A stretch of DNA of 64,000 bases, from the NCBI RefSeq assembly GCF_019443105.1, contig NZ_JAHZIJ010000003.1, positions 1 to 64,000 of the forward strand, written 5' to 3'. The DNA comes from Paenibacillus oenotherae (GTDB lineage Bacteria; Bacillota; Bacilli; Paenibacillales; Paenibacillaceae). Both the position numbers and the translations under genes were made by a program. The notes under the pieces are model-generated. The model saw only the letters and a program-made list of their open reading frames with translations. It ran no database searches and was not told where the DNA came from. Below are positions 29,301 through 44,300 of the stretch, in pieces (the stretch's first letter is position 1; each line of letters opens with the position of its first letter).

Positions 29301-32300
29301 GGTCAAGCGTCTGGTGGAGCTGCAGCAGGGCCGGATTACGCTTGCAGCCTCTGCAGCGGGGGAAGAAGGCACGACCTTTGTCGTCATGTTTCCTATTGCT
29401 GCTAAAGGTTTACAAGCTTGAAACATTTCGATATATCGATGATAAATTCTCCTTGTATACTCTGTTTATCAACAGCAGGAGAGGAGCAAAACAATGATGA
29501 ATAAGCGAAAATTGACGTCCGCGGCGGCAGCTGGCATTGTCTGTCTATTGGTTGTTGCAGGGTGCGGCAGTTCAGAGCTCAATGAGGAGACTGTCAATAG
29601 CACCAGCCGCCAGGTTATTGAGAAGCCGGACAAAACGATTACCATTATCGATTCTGAGCCGGTGGCTGCAAGTGAAGTGGAGGTTGTCAAAATTGACAAG
29701 CTCGAGGGTGTACGCGGTATGGATTGGCTGGGCGAGGACAAATTGATTATCGATAAGCTGAATAAGAATATGGAGCCGGTAACAATCGAGGGTGAGCAGC
29801 GGTATCCGCATAATCTGTATATTCGTGATTCCAATGCGGGACAGGCGAGCGATGAGGCGCTGCAGGAGGAATCTCACGACCAAGGCTTCGGAATGCTGTC
29901 GCCGGACAAGAAATATCTCTTCTATAAGAAGCATGAGGAGAACACGGCCCGAGGGTTTATTATGGATCTGGCGACGCGGAAATCGGCTCCAATGGGAGAC
30001 CTGCTTATGGGTGCCAGTGACGGCGAGTGGAGGGATAACGAAAGCGTTATTTTTCCATCGTTCAGCGGCAATATCTATTCCTCGGATGTGAATGGGAATG
30101 TGCAGCTGCTGGCGAAGACGAAGAAGAGCATCAATTACAATGTGAAGCAGGTCGGAACGAAGGTCTACTATATAAGCACCAATAATCAACTGACCGTTTA
30201 TGATACGGCGACGAAGGAAACGACGACTCTGGACAAGGGTGTAACATGGTTTATTCCTTCACCGGATGGGCAGCAATATGCGCTTGTCAAGCGTGTCACC
30301 GAGACGGAAATGGAGCTGAAGCTGCTCGATGCAGAGCTGAAGCCCAAGCAGACAATTGCCAAGAGCACGCAGGTATATGGAACAAGCTGGTCGCCGGACG
30401 GCTCCAAGCTTGCCTACAATGCCATATCTGAAGACGGCGGGGTAAAAGGAATTTTCGTCGCGGATGCGGTATCCGGCAAGACGACACAAATTTCAGTCGA
30501 TGTCCAGTATGCATCGGATGAGCTGCGCTGGAGTCCGTCGGGCAAGAAGCTGATGACTTCCACTTCCGTGATGCAGGAGAATTCGTCATACAGTTTCGTC
30601 ACGTATCTCATATCGCTCAAATAGCTTGAATGCAGCGAAACGCCGTAGCATTGCCGAGTGGCAAAAGCTAGGGCGTTTTTTTTGTTCCATTAATGGGGGC
30701 TAGGCTGCAATCACTTACAACTGTCTATCATCCCGCATATATTATAGTACTCTAATGATGGGAAGTGATGGACATGCCCGTACAACATAAGATGTTTCGC
30801 CGTTACACGCTGCAAGAGTATATCGCGCTGCTGGAAACATTCGTGGGTAAGGTAGTGTTCACACAGGTTCATGTGCATGGTACGTGGAAGCCGACTATTG
30901 CTGATTATCGGGCAGCAGCGGACAAGGAGCGGCTTATACAGAGCATGTGGCGATTCCATGTGGGAACACGCAAGTTTAACGATATTGCCCAGCATGCAAC
31001 GATCGATCCTGACGGATACATTTGGGAAGGGCGATCGCTGCTGCAGCCTCCGGCCTCGTCAACCGGATTCAATGATGCTGATCAAGACGGCAGGCACCCC
31101 TTTATGTTTGAGATGATTGGCAACTTCGATATTGGCGCTGAAACGTTGAAATCGCCCCAGCTCGATACGGCAGTCGGGTTGACGAGAGCGATTCTGGAGC
31201 GCTGGAAGCTGCCGGCAGCAGCGATCAAGTTTCATCGGGAAATGCAGCCTGACAAAACATGCCCGGGCAGTGCGATAGACAAGTCATGGTTTGTGGGACT
31301 TGTGACGAAGAAGGAGCAGCCTGGCCTGAGGCCAGAGGACGCTGACCGGATCATTCGAACATGGCTGCAGCCCGCATGGAATGCGGCAGGATCGAGGAAC
31401 GAGAAAGACGAAATTCATAGGCTGGCGAACGAACTGCGAAAGGCAAGCGGTCAGCGGATTTCGTGATGATTGGCATATTTTGAGGCATGAAATGTCAAAT
31501 CCCCCTGTGTTAACATGAGTGGCGTCGGGAACAACGGCACACACAACTAACCTGAAGGGGGATTTTTTCATGAAGAAAGTGCAAACAATCCGTGTAGGAG
31601 TCGCTAGCGTAGTCGCAGCAAGTATGATCGTACTTGGTGGTGGAGCAGCTGTTCAAACAGCGGATGCAGCCTCCATGAAAGGAGCTTCCATCACTTATAA
31701 GGTGAAGTCCACCGATTCGATGTACAAGATTGCTCAGCAATACGGCATTGACTTGCAGAAGCTGCTTGCTTCCAATCCAGCCTTGGCTAACATTAATTTG
31801 ATCTGGCCAGGCATGACGATTAAAGTTCCGGTTACAGGCGGGAACGGCACGACAACTCCAGGCGGCAGCAAGCCATCGACAGGCAACACTGGAAACACTG
31901 GAAACACTGGAAACACAGGTAATACAGGCAATACAGGCAACACAGGCAACACAGGCAACACAGGTAACACAGGCAGCGGCACCGTAGCGCAAAGCGGCTT
32001 TGCTGCACAGGTTGTGACGCTTGTGAATCAGGAACGTGCTAAAGCAGGCTTGTCCGCGCTTCAGACAGATTCGCTTCTGACGAAGGTAGCACTGGACAAA
32101 GCGAAAGATATGTATGACAATAACTACTTTTCTCATAATTCGCCAACCCATGGCTCTCCTTTTGATATGATGCGCGCTTATGGTGTGAAATATTCCTATG
32201 CTGGCGAGAATATTGCCAAGGGACAACGCACTCCTGAGGAAGTTATGAAAGCTTGGATGAACAGCCCGGGCCACAAAGCCAACATTCTGGGCAAGAACTT

Positions 32301-35300
32301 TGGCAAAATCGGCGTAGCTTATCATAACGGTGTTTGGGTACAAGAATTCACTTCCTAATTCATGCGAATACAGCACGAGCACTTTTAGGCAATAAGCTGC
32401 ACAATCTTTATGGAAAGCCGTCAATCTCGCTTCGAGCGGGCTTGGCGGCTTTTTTTTTGCCATTCTAGAGGGATGCTATGACTTATCCTCCAGCTTGATG
32501 CCTGACAGCAACTGCCGCCAATGGTGATCATTGCCGTTCCATATTTCCGGGCCATCAGGAATAGAAACTGCACACAGCTTCTTTAAAGGCCAACGGCGCT
32601 CCACAACACCTTGAACAGGTTCATGATTGACGAGAAGCACACGGAAGTCATGCTTGACGAGTCCCTTCAGCACGCTCTGCAGAACTTCAGCTTCTTCTAA
32701 ATGACCGCCTGTTCGGACGAACAATATCTTTTTGCAGGTGGCGACCTTTTGCAGAAAGCGCTCGATGCGGCGGTCAATCTTGATTCTGAATTCCGGGTAA
32801 CTTGGCCAATGGTCAGGTGTATTGCGGTCTGCGGGAAAATCGTGGACAACGATAATGCCGAACAGCATATCACGGATAAGCTGAAAATTGCCCGCTTGAC
32901 CAGCGTATTCCATGTTCTCCAGCTTCATAAAGTGCTGGAATCGGTCTTGCAGCAGGCGGTTGATTCCTTCCAGCTCGACAGAATCCATCCAATCGATGAC
33001 CCCTGTGTAAGGCCGAATGCCGTTCCGTTCTAATTGTATAGCTGGCAAGCAATTCTGGCCCAAGCTGAAGATCGCATCATATTTTCCTTTAATCTGCTCC
33101 AATTCCACAGCGATACGCCCCTTTCCCACACTATCTGCTGCTCTAGTTTATGTGAATAGCGATGAAAGAGTTTGGACGTAAAAGCGGCGAAAAGTCTAAG
33201 GAAATCGCCCTTCCTGACTATAAACAAGCCGCATAGCATAATAGAAATAGGGGTATCAATCTGCGAGAGACACTGCGGATGAGGCTCATGAGGGAACGAG
33301 GTGGACATTAGGGTGAGCAAGCGTTTTGTTGTCGATCTGCCTATAAACGCTTTTACGCCGTTTCAGGTTCCGGACTTCGAATTCCCTGTAGCCACTATTG
33401 AGCTGCATTCGATAAAAGCCGGCAAGCCGATTGAATTTGAGCTGGAGATTGGCTGGGGCAAGCCGCCTGCTGCTGATCTCGGTGAGCTTGAGATCGTACT
33501 TCGCAAGCATTCGGCTGTTGGCGAGGAGATTTTTCGATCATTTGAAATGTGCCACCAGAAGGCTGTGTCGCTGCTGGAGCATTCCGAAACAGGAACACAG
33601 GCAGAGGAAACCTATGTGCTGCTTGTCAGAGCACCGGATTCCAAAGCTTATATAGCCGGACCGATCCGGCTGTTGGCGATTGTATATTAAGTGCGGCTGG
33701 CAGGGGATAGAGGCAAAAATTGCATCAGGGCAGCGATTCCAGCTGTCATGTCGAGGGGAGGCGTCATAATGAAAACAATAACGATGCATTATCCAGGCAA
33801 CTTAACGGCCTTCGCTTTAAGCTCGGGTGATCGCGATCAAATTCTGGCGGGAATTGAACATAACAGCGGCTTCTATGAGCCGCATATTATGAATGTGCTG
33901 ACGCATATCGTAGGTCCGGAGTGGGTGTGCCTCGATATAGGGGCTAATATCGGCGCGATTTCGCTGGCGATGGGCTATCGTGCTTCGGGTGGAGGCGTTG
34001 TTTTTGCATTTGAGCCTTCCTCCGAAAATTTTCGTTATTTATCCTTGAATGTGATGCAGAATAAAGCAGGCAATATTATCCCGCTGAAGCTGGGGGTATA
34101 TGAGGAGAACAAGCAGATGGCCTTCTCATTCATCGATTTTGGAGGCGGATGGTCGCATATAACGACCGAGCATGCAGAGCGCGGCATCCAGGAGACAGTT
34201 ACTTGCGTCAAGCTGGATGACTGGGCGGTGAAACGGGGGCTGCGGCGGCTCGATCTCATCAAGCTTGATGTTGAAGGCGCAGAGGTGCCGGCATTAAAGG
34301 GAGCGGAGGGGATCATTCGCGGCTTCCGCCCCGATCTGATCGTGGAGTTCAATCCTGGCGCGCAGCAGACGATTTTTCAGGAGGATCCGTCACTGCTCTT
34401 TGACAAGCTGCAGGAGCTGTATCCCCGTCTGTTTGTGATTGACTTTAATTTCACGGTGTATCAGCTTCATACGTATGAACAGCTTATGAACTTGTTCCGC
34501 GATGGCAGGGAGGTCGTCGATCTGTACTGCACTTTTAAGTAAGATCAATCTGCATTGGAATAGAGTCCCGCAGCATGGAGAGACGTGCGAATGATGGAAA
34601 TACATTCCATGCGAGCAGGCCGGGTTACTGTTCGTGGCAGGCAGTAGCACGGCTGCAGCAATCCGCAATGGCTTGTTGTATTCGCAGGGTTGCAGCATTA
34701 CTGCCAGCAGGATGCTGAGCCTAGCAGGGTTGCAGCATTACTGCCAGCGGGATGCTGAGCCTAGCAGGGTTGCAGCAGTACTTCGCAGCAGGCTGCTGTT
34801 ACTAGCTGTATTGCTGCAGCACTACAAAGCGGGTTACGGTCCTCAAAGTAAGCCAAAGCTCAGGAGCTCGCAGCAATCCCGTGTTGCTCGTGTTGGGCTA
34901 GCCTTGACGCAGTAATAACCGATGGTTATAATATAACCATCGGTTATTACTGCTGAAAGGCGGATGTGGATTTGACTACGAGAAGGAAGCAGCTTACAGA
35001 AGATATTAAAGCAGGCATAAGAGAGGCAGCGGCCGCATTATTCGCTGAGAAGGGCTATCCTTCTGTAACGATGAGGGAAATTGCGAAAGCAGCAGGCTGC
35101 TCGCATACAGCGATTTATTTGCACTATAAGAACAAGGAGGATCTGCTTCAGCAGATCGCTATTCCGCCGCTGGAGGAGTTGGAGCGGCGGATGCTGGCCC
35201 AGCTCGATAATCCGGCTGCCGAACCGATGAGAGCGCTCGCGGCGGTTTGCAGGGAATATGCGGTATTCTGTCTGACCAAGGCGAGCTTGCAGACGGTACT

Positions 35301-38300
35301 CATTGCGTCCGGCTCCGTTAGAGTGGATGAAGAGCACCCGGAGCTGGAAGTAAACCGCATTCGCAATCGGCTGTTTGGCCATATGCTGAACGCGCTTGGC
35401 CGCGTACTGGATGAGCGAAAGGAAGGGGGAGCTCAGGCTGTTGGCCCGGTTGGCTCCGAGGAGGCATTAAATCAGGCGCGCATATTGTTCTACTATGTAC
35501 AAGGATTTGTTAGTACCTATACCTATCATACAGAGCCCATTGAAGATCTGCTTGAGCGGACACTGCCCATATTCGAGGGAGGAATTAAGACAATTGTTAC
35601 TGGATTAAGGTGCAGTTAGATAAAGAGCGCCAGTTTAGACTATTATGCACCTTCAAGCTCCACATTGATTGTGGAGCTTGAGGTTTTTTTGCAGGTTTCG
35701 TGGAGGGTGGAGGATGAGCTGTTAGCCTGAAAACCTGCAAATCAGCATGCTTTACCGCTGAATCAGGTTAATTGGAGTAAAAGCCTGCGATTAAGCATGT
35801 TTTTCAGCCATTTCCTCCTGATAATGGGCTTAGGCCCAATATTAGATGCACAATCGCAGCAATTTAAGCAATCAGATAGAGAAAACCGGGAAAAGGATGT
35901 AGAATCGCAGGAATACCACAATCGCAGGAACCGCCAACAATCGCAAGGGGCCATCAGCAATCACAGAGGCCACCAACAATCGCCAGGGGCTACCAGCAAT
36001 TGCAGGGCCACCAGCAATCACAGAGGCCACCAGCAATCGCAAGGCCACCAGCAATCACAGAGGCTGCCAACAATCGCAGTGGCCACTAGCAATCGCAGGG
36101 CCACCAGCAATCACAGAGGCCGCCAGCAATCGCCAGGGGCTACCAGCAATCGTAGGGCCATCAGCAATCACAGAGGCCACCAATAATCGCCAGGGGCTAC
36201 CAGCAATCGTAGGGCCACCAGCAATCACAGAGGCCGCCAATAATCGCCAGGGGCTACCAGCAATCGCAGGGGCCACCAGCAATCGCAAAGGGCCACCAGC
36301 AATCGCAAAGGGCCACCAGCAATCGCAGGGGCACCAGCAATCACAGTGGCTGCCAGCAATCGCAAGGCCATCAGCAATCGCAAGGGGCCACCAGCAATCA
36401 CAGAGGCCGCCAACAATCGTCAGGGGCTACCAAGCACGCTATAGGGCACCGAGCTGATGGAGCCGCTCACGCATGCGGGCTCCGGCGGCAGCAGGCGAGA
36501 ATTGGGACGCAATAGTATGACGCCCGGCTGCTCCCATTCGCAGCCTCAGCCCGGTGTCAGACAGCAAAGTCCGCATCCAATATGCGGCATGCTCAATATC
36601 CGGTTCCGCCCACAGCTGGTGTGCCTCATAAGGCCCAATCTGCTGTCCGACCGGAACTAGCTGGTATTGTATGGGACAAGAATTGATCGCGTCCATAAAA
36701 GCGGTGTTCCCGGACCAGTTCGTTCCGATAACCGGCTTGCCCATCGCCATCGCTTCAGCCATTGTAAGCCCGAAGCCTTCGGCACGATGCAGAGAAACAT
36801 AGATGTCGCATGCGTCTATCAGCGCATGTATTTCTATTCTGGAGAGGCTCATATCGAGCAGATGGACGTTGCGGCATCCTGCAATTTGTGCTCTAAGCCG
36901 TTCCATAGGCTCGCCGCTGGCGTAGCTGTTGCTTACCTTGATAATGAGCGCCGCATTCTCTGGGCTTCTTCCGAATGCGGCTATGAAAGCAGCAAGGGCG
37001 GCATGCGGATTTTTGCGTTCTGTGAAGCTGAGTGCGTCGAACATGGTTAGAAACAGCAGGGGTTGCTGTGGAAGGCCGAAGTAGGCGCGCCCCGGCTGAA
37101 ATCCGCTGCTCTCCGGTATCCCGGGGGGCATGGAGAGTACAGGAATTGGAGATTTGGCGGCTATTACATCGCGCACGAAGGGGGAAGGCGTCCACACTTC
37201 GTGAAGGAGATTGAAATGCGCTGCCCAGCTTTCCGGCACGGATGGCAGCTCCCAATGCCAGTAGCCGATGTTCAGCCGCTCAGCGAACGTTTCAGCGCCA
37301 AGGCTGCCGCATATATGAGGAGCCATGTCGGGATTGAAATGGAGCAGATTCGCCCGGTGCAGAGCGCCAGGCGTCTCACAAGCTGCCCAGGCAAGATCCG
37401 AAGGCCGTGCAAGCGTCCATGCGTCACAGGACAGAATATGGAAGGGGACTGCTGCTGTGTGCAGGGCAGCGGCTGTTAGACGGCATGCTTCGCCAAGCCC
37501 GGATTCGGCTTTATTGAAGCCGATCAGCTGTATGCCCGGTTCAAGCGCCATATTAATAATTGGCGCGGTCTGGATATTGACAGCCGCGTTATTGAGCCGC
37601 TGCTCGCGTGAACGTGATCCTGCCATCCTGCGTCGCCATCGTCCGGAGCCGCCCTGCCGCCCTTTCAGCATGCTCCGCTGTCCTGATCTTCTGAGACGCC
37701 CTCTCAGCAAGCGCCTTCCTCCGGCCCCGCGAACACGCCTTGACGACATGTGCCGCCCCGTCCTGCCATGATGTCCTGTCAGCTTGCGATAGCGCCGCTG
37801 GCCTTGGCGGTTGGCTGCTATTCTGCTTCTTCCGCCCCCTGAGCGAGGCCGACTGCTTCTTCGAACCCGAGCGGGCTTCAAATTCCCATCAGCCTGTTCT
37901 TGATTCGCTGAGCGGCATGCTCCCAAGTGAAGCGGGACGCGATATCATGCGCCGCCTGAGCGCCCTTGGCGGCTGCCTCGGTGCGGTTGCCCGCAGCATG
38001 CTCCATCAGGTGGGCCAGATGGCTCGCATCCGGCTCTGCCCAGCGGAAGTCGGTGTAATAGTGGCAGCGCGCTTGGGCTGGAACGAGCTTTTTCACATGA
38101 ATCGGATAGCTGTTGCCTTCGTTGATAAAATCCGTCTGTGCGCTCCAATTCGTCGTAATGACAGGCAAGCCGCATGCCATTGCCTCCATGACAGGCATTC
38201 CCCAGCCCTCGCCTCGCGTCGGCAGTACGAAGCAGTCTGCTGAACGATACAGGCTGCTCATCCATGAGGAGGGTATCTTGTCATTGTGGAGCACAATGAC

Positions 38301-41300
38301 ATTGCTCGCAGCAGCGCCTAGTCTTAGCTTGCGAATCTCGGATGGCACATCGATGGTGGGATCGTTGTTGATAATTTTGCAGACGAGCAGCACATCATTG
38401 CGGTGGCCGAATACTTTCGCGAATGTTCGCAGCAGCATCTCGGGCGCTTTGCGTTCTCCCCATTCGAAGACGGACAAGAAGGTGAACTTCTCGCTGAATC
38501 GCTTGCCCCGTATACCGGGATGATAGTAATTGGTATCAACGCCGAGCGGCATCACATGTATGGGCCGATGTACGCCGCTGTTGCGGAAGGTGGCAAGGTT
38601 GAATGCCGATGGCACCCATACTTCGTCCATTCCGTTGGCTTGATTCACCCAGTCTGCGGGCAGGCCATCGACTTCCAGCATCGTATAGCCGACCTTATAG
38701 CGGCCGTCATTCTTGTGAAAAACATCGCCCTGGCCGTAGACGACCTGAACGGCGTCCTTCTGCTCGGGCCGATCTCTGAACAGATTGACGCGCATCTCGG
38801 AATTTTTCACCGGCTCATCCATCGGCACCGGAGTTCCTGCGCCGTATACATAACGATATTTGACCTTCACATGCCGCGTATCCAGCGCAATCATGAGGTT
38901 CTTGGATGACTCTGCATAGCCGAAGAAGGGCAGATTGACAACAGAATGCCACGTTACTTCTCTCTGATAGGTTCCCTCAAGCGCCGTATGCCATTTGCCC
39001 CGGAATACTTCCTTGGACTTGTTATAAATATCCCAGAAATCAACACCATTAACGCGAGTGGACGTATTATGAAAATGGGTTAGGGTCACGCGACCGTCGC
39101 AGACGATGCGGTACCCTGCGGTGATGGCTTTGAGGCAATAATCCGTATCCTCGAAATAAGAGGAGTAGTCGCCATCGAGAAAGCCGATTCGGTTAATAAG
39201 CTCGCGCCTTATATAGGCGCATGCGAACACGATGCCCTGAACATCACGAATGGAGGTATATTGGCCGACATCATGCTCCATTCCTCCAATCTGCTGACCC
39301 ATCAGGTTGTCGTGTAAAATGTATGTTCCCGCATGATGCAGCTGGCCCTCAGGTCCGCGCAGCCTGCAGCCTACAATGCCGATATCCGGTGATGACAGGG
39401 CCGTTTCTTGCAGCTTGGAGAGCCAATCCAGCGGATCAGTAAGAATATCGTTATTAAGCAGCAGAATATCACTGGAGGGATCGCAATAGGGAAGGGATGC
39501 GTTGTTGCCCCTGACAAAACCGATATTGTCCGGATTCTCAATGACCTTCACCCATGGGATCGTGTGCAAATAATCGGTCGTTCCGTCGCTGCTTCCGTTA
39601 TCGAAGACGATCACATCGACCATGCTCTGGTTCAAGGTCGGCTCCAGCATCGCCAGGCAGCGCTTCGTATAATCAATGCCGTTCCATGTCAAAATAATGA
39701 TCGACACCCGGCGTCTGAGCGGCCCCGCTCCGGCTGTTCCGCGATCGATCTCTTCCATGCCGGGGTCAAAGGTGCCGTAGGCCGGATCGCTCTCATAGCC
39801 CTTCACAACCGCCGGTTTGCGACGGCGCTTCCGCCCTGTTGACCGGCGGTCGCGAATGCTGGAGCGCTTGCCCCGCAGACGTATACGCTTCAAACGTCTC
39901 CGTCCGAGCGCAGCTGTACGTCTGCCCTTGGCTGAGCGGCTTGCGGTCCGTCTGCGAGCGGCGGCCGAACGTCCGGCCGCTCGTTTGCGCCGCTTGATTC
40001 TGCTCCGCTTGACGACGGAGCTGATCTTCATCATGGCTCCAGCCTCCCCTTGTGTATACTTACACCTTGCCGCGCCAGTAGTTAAGCAGATCCGTCATCG
40101 TTTGCCTGAACGGAATCTCCGGCTTCCATCCGGTATCAGCGTGGAACTTGGCGGAGCAGCCAAGAAGAATCTCGACATCTGAAGGACGCATTCTCAGCGG
40201 ATCCTCTTGAATATCGACCTTTACATCAGACAGGGAAAGAAGCAGATTCAGCATTTCTTCAATCGTACAGCAGGAGCCTGTGGCGATATTGTAGCATTCG
40301 CCGGGAGTGCCGGCTTCAAGCGCGAGCCAATAACCGCGAACGACATCGCGTACATCGGTGAAATCGCGTTTGGCCTGCAGGTTGCCGACATGAATGACCG
40401 GCGGCCGCAGTCCTTTCTCAATCTCGGCTATTTGTTTGGCAAAGTTGGAGGTAACGAAGTTCTCACCCCGCCGTGGTCCGGTATGGTTGAAGGTGCGGGT
40501 GCGAACGACGTGAATGCCGTAGCTTTTATAATATTGATAGGCCAGATAGTCCTGCGCAACTTTACTGACCGCATATGGGCTGAGCGGACGAAGCGGATTG
40601 TCTTCGCGGATGGGAACCTCGTTGGGCTCGACCTGTCCATACTCTTCGCTGGAGCAGGCAATTTGTACCTTGGTCGATAGGCCGAAGCGGCGGATGGCCT
40701 CGAACAGATGAATTTGTCCGGCGACATTGTTATGAATCGTATCGATCGGTGAATTCCACGAGGTGGGGACGAAGCTTTGAGCCGCCAGATGGAAGATCAG
40801 ATCCGGACGCTCGCGGTCCATCATTTGTTCAACGGAGATAGGATCCCTCAGCTCGCATTCCACCAGCTTTATATCCTGCTCAATATGCGCGATATGCTCC
40901 ATTCTGCTCCGCTGCCGGATTGTTCCGGCAACCTCCACACCCTTCGCGAGTAAAAATTCAGCCATGTGGCTGCCGACAAAACCGGATATGCCTGTCACCA
41001 GTGCTTTCAATCGATGATCACCTCTGGGAATTGGTTTAGCCACGTCTTGAGACGCGGCTCATCTGCCTTAGGGCAGACAAGAAGCCCATTTGACGTTGAA
41101 ACAATAATGAGATCATGCACGCCAATGATGATGGCCTGCTTGTCATCGACAATAACGGTGTTGCCTGTTGATTCATGCAGCGCCGCGCGGCCTTTTCTTA
41201 CATTGTCGGAGGCGTCCGGATGGACATGTCTGCGCAGTGCCGCCCATGAGCCGATGTCATCCCAGCCGCAACTGACAGGAATGCAATATATGAATTCTGC

Positions 41301-44300
41301 TTGCTCCATAACGGCGTAGTCGATCGAAACGCTAGGCATTGCAGCATAAGCGGCTTCCGTGTTCCCGCGATGAAGCTGCAGACTGTTCCATATATGCGGT
41401 TGATGCGCTTCAATGCAGTGGGCAATCGTAGAGGGACGCCAAGCGAAGATACCGCTGTTCCAATAGATGCCGGGTTTCCGGATAAGCTGCACAGCCTGCT
41501 CTTGATTCGGCTTCTCAAGAAATCTTCGAACGCGCAGCACGCCCTCGGGCAATCTGTCGCCAGGATCGGACTCCTCGGTATGCAAATAGCCAAATCCGAT
41601 CTCAGGGCGGCTGGGCGCAACGCCAAGCGTCACGATGGCGCGGGGCTTGCATGCGGTATCTGCTGCCAGAGTGATTGCGGCAAGGAAAGCCTCTTCATCC
41701 CCGACATGCTGATCCGAAGGAACGAATACGATAGGGCGGTCATCGCCTTCATCCAGAAAGCGCCTTGCTGTCAGAGCCATGCAGGCTGCGGTGTCCCTCT
41801 GCTCCGGCTCAATAATAAGCTGTTCCAGTGCGAAGTCCGGCAGCTGCTGCTTCAGCAGTGACAAATAGCGATGCGGAACGGCGATATACAAGTTTGACTT
41901 CGGCACAAGCTTGCTGAAGCGTCCCACTGTCTCTTGAATCATCGTTCGTTCGGAATGAAAAGAAAGAAATTGCTTAGGTGCTGATTCGACGCTGCGCGGC
42001 CAGAAGCGGGTTCCTTTGCCGCCCGCCATAATCACGATGTTCACTTCAAGAATCCACCTCCAAACAAAAAGAAAACGGATAACGCTTCACAGCTCCAGTT
42101 CTGCTTAAATCTATGGGTTGTACGTCATTGGCATACACCGCCAGCCAGGAGACAAGAGCAGAGAACACCCGTAAATGTAATGACATTGTATTCGTCCATG
42201 AAGGCGCTTTGGAACGGCTGTTGTACGTGCAGAGGCATCAACTGGGTGGATTTACCGCTTGGAGTCAGGTCTGGAATGTGATATTCTCTTACGCGAGCCG
42301 AAACTTCATGTACGGGGGATTTTTTGGGAAGTAAGGGATGATGCTTCCATCCGGTAATGGACACCTCATCAAGAGGGGAATTACACGGAATTTGCGCAAG
42401 TTGCGCTTGGGGTGAATCGCTGCAGAAATGCAAGCGTAGGGCCGAACTCCTTTGGTCCGAATCCGACAACTAACCTCGTAGGCCGCATGCCAAGCAGATG
42501 CAAGACCGTGTTGCTGTCACGGCTTTCTGTGTAGCGATGACGGAACAGAGGCAGCGAGCTGCCATTGTTTCGTAAATAAAAGGAGGACATTAAATTGTTC
42601 AAAATGAATACAAGCTGGAAGAAAAGTGCGGCAGTAGCAGCGCTTAGCATTGCTTTGCTGGCTTATTCCGGGTCAGCAAGTGCCGGAAGCGCTTACAAAG
42701 CAAAAGAAGACGATACTTTCTGGAAGCTGTCCAGACAATTCGGCGTCGGTATTGAAAAGCTGATGGCCGCGAACCCTAAGGTAGATCCGCTTAATATTTA
42801 TGAGGGCATAGAGCTTGTAATTCCGGCAGCAGCTGAAGCAAAGCAATCAAACGCGGCTGCCAAGAAGGCTGCGCAATCCCCGGCGGCCAAGCCAGCAAGC
42901 ACAATGAAAATGGCGGCAGTATCCGAGGATAAAGAAACGATTCAAGTCGGTTCCAAGGAATACAGCTTCACGGAAGTCATACAGGCCAAAGCGAGCGCTT
43001 ACACGGCAGCGGCATCGGAGAACGGCGGCTGGGGAGCTGTTGATTATTTCGGCAACCCTCTGAAGGTCGGAACGATTGCCGTCGATCCCAAGAAGATTCC
43101 TCTTGGAACGAAAGTATATGTGACCGGATATGACTATGACGGCTTGCCAGCGGGAGGCATGATCGCTACGGCATCAGATATGGGCGGTGCGATCAAAGGC
43201 GACCGCATCGATATCTTCGTTCCGCATTCGCAGAAGCAGGCGCTTACTTTCGGGTATCAGTATGTGAAAGTATTTGTGCTTGAATAGGCCTTAATCAGGC
43301 AAGCCATTCAAACTACAGCAATCATCCTGTGAACCGCATTGCTGCTCCAGTCATAATGACAAGGAGCAGCTGGGCGGTTATTTTTTTGCCGTATTCCTTG
43401 CAGCGGGTTTATTAATGAGCTCCGGCAACGGGACGATCTCATAGCCTTTGTCCTGCAGAAGCTTGATGAGCCGGGGAAGGGCTTTAATCGTTCCAGTCAG
43501 ATCTTGTCCTGCTCCCCCGCCTGCATGCTGAAGGATAATCGAACCCGGTTGAAGCGTCTTCTTGATGTTGATGAGGATGGAATTGCTGTTAATGCCGCGC
43601 CAGTCTACGGAATCGACATCCCAGTTGACGACAATGAATCCCCTTGATCTCAGCCACTCGATCTGTCCGGGGAGAATTTCTCCGTATGGAGGACGAACGA
43701 GACGCGGACTGTGGCCGGCTAATGGGCGGAGAATGGCATCGGTGCGCATTATTTGCTGCTGAAACGAAGAGAGGGAAATACGTGAGAATACAGCATGGTC
43801 ATAGGAATGATTCCCGATAATATGGCCCTCTCGCCGCATGCGGCGGACGATAGCCGGATGTTTGACGGCCCGGCTGCCAACGACAAAGAAGGTGGCGCGC
43901 ACCCGATAGCGGGCAAGAATTTCAAGCACCTTGGGCGTATAACGCGGGTCAGGCACATCATCGAAGGTGAGTGCTACCTTGCGGATATTGCGGGGGCCGC
44001 CAATAACAAATGAGCCGGGATACCACTGCTGAAGCGTGACCCAGGAAATGGCAGCAGCCTTCTTATTATTCCGTTTCTGCCTGCGCGGCTTCCGGTTATG
44101 CCGCTTGCGCCTGGCTTCAGCTGCAACCTGCTTGGAATGAGGTTCGGAGGAGGAGGCTGAAACCGTGCTGTACAGCAGTTGGTCATGAGCATAGACACGA
44201 GGCTGTGCTATCGTCTGGGCTTTCTCGTGGCCGGCAACGGGTACGATGTTTGTCTCAGCTGCAAGCAGCGATGAGGAAACCAGACCTATTAGAAGCATCA